A stretch of DNA of 64,000 nucleotides from VRUE01 sp963720805 (lineage in GTDB: Bacteria; Actinomycetota; Thermoleophilia; Solirubrobacterales; 70-9). The DNA lies in assembly GCA_963720805.1 (NCBI GenBank), contig CAVRGT010000010.1, positions 124,001 to 188,000 of the forward strand. The letters run 5' to 3'. The notes under the pieces are model-generated. The model saw nothing but the letters and a program-made list of their open reading frames with translations, was not told the DNA's origin and ran no database searches. A program made the position numbers and the translations under genes. This document shows, piece after piece, positions 59,364-64,000 of the stretch (position 1 is the first letter of the stretch; every line of letters begins with the position of its first letter).

Positions 59364-60179
59364 ATGTTCTCGACGCTACGCACACGCTTTGGCATCCCCG
59401 GAGTGATCTCGGTGATCGCCCTGGTCTTCGCAATGTTCGGCGGCGCCTACGCCGCCTCCAACTCTTCAAGCGGTCACGCAACCGCTTCAAAGGAGTCCAA
59501 GAAGGCCAAGGCCAAGAAGGGCCCCAGGGGTCCCAAGGGCGCCACCGGGCCTGCCGGTCCGGCCGGTGCTCAGGGCCCGGCTGGTCCTGCCGGGGCCAAG
59601 GGCGACGTCGGGGCCAATGGTGCCAACGGCGGAGCCGGGCCGACTGGCCCGACGGGACCGACCGGTCCCAAAGGGCCGACAGGCCCAACGGGTCCGACCG
59701 GTGCTACAGGTGCGACCGGCTTCAGCGGCTTCACCGAAACCCTGCCCTCGGGCAAGAGCGAGACGGGCACTTGGAGCTACTACCAGCCGCCGGCCGCCAA
59801 CAACCTCTCTCTGACGACTCCGATCTCCTTCTCGATCCCGCTGGCGACGAACGGCACCGAAGCCTTCTACTTCAGCCGCGAAGAAGTCGAAGTGGCAAAC
59901 GAAAATGAAGCGGAACTTGGCCACGGCTGCAAATGGGAAACCGAAGAATTCGAAAACCCCGCCGCCAGGCCGGAATCGACCACGGCGGGAGTGCTCTGCG
60001 TCTTTGCCTTCGAAGAAACGAACTTCGGAAAGCTCGAAAAAGAGTTCTTCCGCAACCCGGGCGACCCGCTGGTCAAAGGGTTCGGGCCCTCCGGTTCCTT
60101 CCTCACGTTCAAGAAGCAGACGACGACGGAACCCGAAGAACTGAAGGCCGCCGGCACCTGGGCGGTTCAGGCCCCCTGA
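59364..60179 (+). CDS. Secreted collagen-like protein
   Basis: 271 residues, ATG with a GGAGAGAG Shine-Dalgarno. The signal peptide is GVISVIALVFAMFGGAYAAS; a Lys-rich stretch (KESKKAKAKKGPRGPKG) leads into about 24 Gly-x-y triplets (residues about 53-123), many of them GPT or GAT. A globular C-terminal domain of about 145 residues begins FSGFTETLPSGKSETGTWSY and has two cysteines. The triple helix probably holds a surface trimer. The promoter upstream carries palindromic operator-like sites, so expression may be controlled. The C-terminal domain family is not recognised. Confidence 0.9.
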   Translation: MFSTLRTRFGIPGVISVIALVFAMFGGAYAASNSSSGHATASKESKKAKAKKGPRGPKGATGPAGPAGAQGPAGPAGAKGDVGANGANGGAGPTGPTGPTGPKGPTGPTGPTGATGATGFSGFTETLPSGKSETGTWSYYQPPAANNLSLTTPISFSIPLATNGTEAFYFSREEVEVANENEAELGHGCKWETEEFENPAARPESTTAGVLCVFAFEETNFGKLEKEFFRNPGDPLVKGFGPSGSFLTFKKQTTTEPEELKAAGTWAVQAP

Positions 60180-60290
60180 CGAAGCGACCGTGGAGCCCCA
60201 CCGCCGAGCGCAGCAGGCGCCCGGCGGTGAGGGCTCCCTCGACCGCCGGCCGACCCCAAGCACGCCCAGATGACGCACGGAGGAGCCCAG

Positions 60291-63200
60291 ATGAAGCAGC
60301 CAGAGCGCAACCGCAAGCACACCCGCCGCCCCGCCGCCCTCGGCGCCGCCCTCGCGGCCGTGCTCTGCCTCGGGCTCCTCGCCGCCTCGGCCGCCTCGGC
60401 CGCCTACGAACAGGTCGCCAACTTCGCCGGCACTCCGGGGGTGCTGCACCCCCTCCCGCCGGGGGGACTCATACCAGCAGAATGGCCCGAAAAGGTCCAG
60501 CTCGGCCGCGTCGGCGGGATGGCGGTCAACTACACTGGCACTGGCGGCGTACCGAAAGGCACAATCTACGCGGCCACGAATAATTCCAATCGCGGCCAGG
60601 TCGCCCGCTACAACCCCGACGGCAGCTTCAGCGAGCGCTGGAGCTTCGAAGGAAACCCCGAACCCAAAGAGCGCTGCGGCCCCGAAGGTGCCCCCGCTTT
60701 CCCAACCTGCGCCAGCCAGCCGGAAGGGGGTTCCGGCTCTGTCGACGTCGACGTCGACCAGAGCACCGGCAATGTCTACGTGTATAACGGAGGTGCGCTT
60801 CCCGGCGAAAACCAGATCCACGTCTATACCCCCGATCGCGCCGAACTGATCGCCGAATTCGGCGAGCGGGCGCCCAATAGTCAAACAGTCGCGGAAAGCC
60901 CGGAAAAGCTCCACAACGGCGACCTATCCCATGTCGGCGCGATCGCCGTGGACGCCACCGGCGTCGTCCACGTCTACGACGACGAAAGCATTCTGGCGGG
61001 CGGCGGCGGCCATCAGCGCCTGATGACCTTCGAACCGCAGAGCCCCGGCGACTACGAACACTACGCCTACGCCGGCCAGTCCCACGACCTCGCAACCAAA
61101 GGCGCAGCGCCCCAGTACCCGGTCGCCGACGCCGCCGGTGACCTCTACGCCGCCTCCGAACTGGGCCGCTTCGTCAAGCTCGATCCCTCCGACCCGGCGG
61201 CGCCGCCGCTCTGCGAATTCAACTACCCCAAAGGCAACGTCTCCTCGATCACGGTCAACCCGCTCGGCGGCGAACTCTTCTTCAACGCAGGGGACAAAGG
61301 GATCATCCACGAGCTGGGCGGCGAATGCCAGGAAGGCAAGTTCGCCGAAGTGGGCCAGATCCAATTCTCGCCCAAACGAAACGAACTCAGCGGGCTGGCC
61401 TTCGACCCGCTGCGCGAATACGAAGCGGGCCGCCCGCCCGGCGTGCTCTACGCCGGCGCCCCAAGCGGCGACGGCGGCAAAAAGGAAGGCAGTTTCCCCA
61501 ATTTGCTGGCCGAATCCTCGATGGGCTACATATTCTCCCGCCCGGCGGCGATCCCGCCTGTGGTCGAAGCGGAGTCCTTCGCCCACGTGACCCAGACCAC
61601 GGCCGAGCTGCGCGCCCAGATCAACCCGAAGAGCTCTGCCACCCGTTACGCCTTCCAGTACGAGACCGAGGCCCAGTACGAAGAAAACGCACCGTCGGAA
61701 CGCTTCGCGGGCGCCCAGGAAGCTCCGCCCGGCGGCGCCTTCCTCGGCGAAGGCACCGAAGCGATCAGCGCCACCGGCGCCCTGGTCGGCCTCGAGCCCG
61801 ACACCAGCTACCGCTTCCGCGCGGTGGCGACCAGCCACTGCTCGGTCGAACACCCCGCGGAAGTCTGCGAAGCGACTGGCACGACGCTCGCCTTCCACAC
61901 CTTCCCTGCCGAGCCTCCCGGCCTGCCCGACCACCGTGCCTACGAGTTGGTCTCTCCCGCCGAGAAGGGCGGCGGCCAGGTGGTGCCGGCTGAACCCTCG
62001 CTCGGCACCTGCTCGAGCTTGGCCCACTGCAAGCCCAACACCCAGTACACCCACTTCCCGATGCAAAGCGCCCCCGACGGCGAAGCGATCGCCTACGAGG
62101 GCGAGGCCTTCGATCCCGAACACGCCTCGCTGATCGAAAACGAGTACCTCGCCCGCCGGGACCCCAAAGCCGGCTGGCAAAGCGCCAACCTGACCCCGAC
62201 CCGGATGGCGAGCAAGGGCAACAATGGAGGCAACCTAATTAGCGGCTACCGGGCTTTCGATCCGACGCTAAGCAAGGGCCTGCTGGGGCAGCAAGGTCAG
62301 CACCAAATCCTCAGCCCCCAAGCCCCGGTCGGTTACGAGGACCTATACGCCCAACCGAGCGGCGATCCCGCCGCGCTGACGCCGCTGCTGAGCGAAGCGC
62401 AGCTCTTTCACCGCGTCGGCGGCAAGTTCCAGATGCACTACGCCGGAGCCTCCGAAGACCTCTCACGGGTCTTCTTCGAAGCCAACGACGCGCTCACCGA
62501 AGAAACCCCCTTTGCCCCCGAAGCGATCGACGGCGGCGAAGGCAAATACAACCTCTACGAATGGCACGAAGGAAACCTCGCCCTGGTCAACGTAATGCCC
62601 GGCAACGCCGAAACCCAGCCCACGGGCTTCGGCGCCAGCCAACCGTTCTCGCCCAGCACGCATCACGATCTCAGCTGACGGCAGGCGCGCCTTCTTCGCC
62701 GACGAATCGGGTCAGGTCTACCTGCGCGAAGACGGCGAAACGACGCGGGAGATTTCCACCGAAGGCACGCCCGACCCGGGCAAGTTCGCCCTCGCCGCCA
62801 CCGACGGCTCGGCCGTACTGCTGGCAAACGGCCACCTCCACTACACCGAAGGCGAAGAAGCGACGGTCGACCTGACCAGGGCAAAGGGGGCTTTGAAGGG
62901 GTTGTGGGAGAAAGCGAAGACCTCTCCCACATCTACTTCGTCGACACCGCCGCGCTTGACGAAGCTCCGGGCGCCGAAGGTGAAGAAGCCCAAGCCGGCA
63001 AGAACAACCTCTACTCCTGGGCGCAGGGCGAAGGCACGCGCTTCGTGGCGCGGCTGGTCGTCGCCGACAACGCAGGCGACCTCGCGAGCGGCTTCGGCAC
63101 CTTGGATTGGTATCCGCCCAATCAGCGCACGGCCGAGGCGAGCCCGAACGGGCGCTACCTTGCCTTCGCCTCCGAGGCGCGGCTGACCAGTTATGACAAC

Positions 63201-63950
63201 ACCGGACCCACCTGTCACCTGATCAATTTCGGCGGACGCGAATTCGGGCCCGGACCTTGCCGGGAGGCCTTCCTCTATGACTCGGCCACGGGCAAGCTCA
63301 CCTGCGCCTCGTGCAACCCCAGCGGCGAAGCGGCCGCTGGACTACACCCACGCTGCGGCAAGATCTACGGCGGCCGAAGGCTTGCCCCAGCCGCGCTACC
63401 TGACGGACGAAGGCCGCCTCTACTTCGACAGCCGCGACTCGCTCGTCCCCGCCGACACCAACAAGGGGTCGAAGACGTCTATGAGTACGAGCCCCAGGGA
63501 GCCGGCACCTGCACGAGAGCAGCGGGCTGCACCTCGCTGATCTCCGCCGGCACCGGCGCCGATCGACTCCAACTTGCTCGACGATCGACGCCAGCGGCAA
63601 GAACGTCTTCTTCGACCACCCGCGACCAGCTGACGCTGAGAGACAAAGACGAACTGATCGACCTCTACGACGCCCGCGAAGGCGGCGGGATCGCGGCCGA
63701 AACCGAAGTCGCCAGGGCCGAATGCCAGGGCGAAGCCTGCCAGCCGCCGGTCGCTCGCCCCCAACGACCCCACCCCCGGCTCCTCGACCTTCGAAGGGGC
63801 GGGCAACGTGAAGGAAGAAGCCAAGGCCAAGAAGCACAAGAAGAAGCACTCCAAGAAGCACAAGAGCCACAAGCGAAAGAAGGCCACAAGCACAAGAAGA
63901 AGCAGGCCCAAAAGCGAGCCGCCAAGCACAACCGCGGAGGTGCAAAGTGA
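60291..63950 (+). pseudogene. Large secreted NHL/Fn3-like protein, many frameshifts in the 3' third
   Basis: The ATG at 60291 has a GGAGGAG Shine-Dalgarno; signal peptide LAAVLCLGLLAASAASA. Beta-propeller-like repeats and one Fn3-like domain (AELRAQINPKSSATRYAFQY) come first, in frame up to a TGA at 62676. Similarity then continues through several frames: ISADGRRAFFADESGQVYLR, then GESEDLSHIYFVDTAALDEA (from about 62904), GLPQPRYLTDEGRLYFDSRD (about 63380), GVEDVYEYEPQGAGTCTRAA (about 63466), TTRDQLTLRDKDELIDLYDA, and a Lys/His-rich end ANKHNRGGAK-like to a TGA at 63950. Several shifts fall in G runs (62884-62888, 63463-63466). Without them it would be about 1220 residues. Confidence 0.75.
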
Positions 63951-64000
63951 TCGCCCGCAAGAGACTGATCGCCCTCGCGGCCCTGGCCTGCTCGCTGGTC
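63947..64000 (+). CDS. Start of another secreted-protein gene (truncated by the window)
   Basis: The GTG at 63947 overlaps the TGA of the previous gene (GTGA) and follows GGAGG at 63936-63940. The first residues, MIARKRLIALAALACSLV, look like the start of a signal peptide. Nothing more can be said because the window ends. Confidence 0.6.
   Translation, partial: MIARKRLIALAALACSLV

Noticed and set aside
59510..59735. Possible CRISPR or tandem DNA repeat
   Set aside because: The repeated sequence is codon-level (GGN CCN ACN) from the collagen triplets, with no unique spacers. No CRISPR array was seen anywhere in the window.
59570..59770. Antisense Val/Pro/Gly repeat frame
   Set aside because: It is the complement of the collagen Gly-x-y repeat; no start signal or domain.

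Overview
The window looks like a chromosome segment from a high-GC actinobacterium, most likely class Thermoleophilia (Solirubrobacterales-like). This is inferred from several things seen together: very high GC with strong G/C third-position bias, frequent GTG and TTG starts, a six-gene MCE cluster, a menaquinol bc complex with Rieske, cytochrome b and subunit IV-cytochrome c fusion, TreT plus OtsA trehalose enzymes, and secreted proteins with collagen-like and NHL/Fn3-like repeats. No rRNA is present to settle the taxonomy.

Layout. 0-8.6 kb: the end of a siroheme-decarboxylase-type gene and hemL (tetrapyrrole synthesis), the quinol:cytochrome c reductase operon, menaquinone genes (menG methyltransferase and a long-chain prenyl diphosphate synthase), then tatA/tatC and a TPR-like membrane protein. 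Haem, menaquinone, a Rieske protein with a twin-arginine-like signal, and the Tat translocase form a coherent respiratory block. 8.7-10.1 kb: a RES-domain toxin-antitoxin pair with an iteron operator, next to tRNA-Lys. 10.2-23.3 kb: a secreted protein, an MMPL/RND transporter and six consecutive MCE genes, two of them frameshifted. 23.3-24.5 kb: an RHH/PemK-like toxin-antitoxin pair and a decayed membrane gene. 24.6-30.7 kb: dnaB carrying two inteins, a DnaC-like helicase loader, and purA. 30.7-34.6 kb: two paralogous lipoproteins, a TetR regulator, and two paralogs of the secreted protein seen at 10.2 kb.

34.6-37.8 kb (minus strand): rpsF-ssb-rpsR-rplI and flanking membrane proteins. 38-45 kb: otsA and treT converge, followed by an HtrA protease with its two-component system, and thiL. 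45-50.6 kb: a YbhN-like membrane protein, a GT87 mannosyltransferase, a class A penicillin-binding protein, a small MscS-like protein and a CPBP protease. 50.7-57.2 kb: an unusual class II tRNA, an L,D-transpeptidase, a Fic protein, an NAD-dependent epimerase-like protein, pyrE, a DUF234-type ATPase and a DUF480 protein. 57.3-64 kb: secreted repeat proteins, including a collagen-like one behind a clear promoter and a large one with many frameshifts, and the start of another secreted-protein gene.

The most unusual theme is a set of long, near-perfect inverted repeats with locus-specific arms. Two lie in frame inside conserved enzymes (thiL and the GT87 gene), one forms the 3' end of the YbhN-like gene, and one overlaps the usual hemL start. 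Other points of note are the class II tRNA whose anticodon loop reads GAC, the doubly intein-split dnaB, an MCE cluster with no YrbE permease next to it, and two clusters of single-base frameshifts that mostly fall in or beside short homopolymers and may be sequencing errors.
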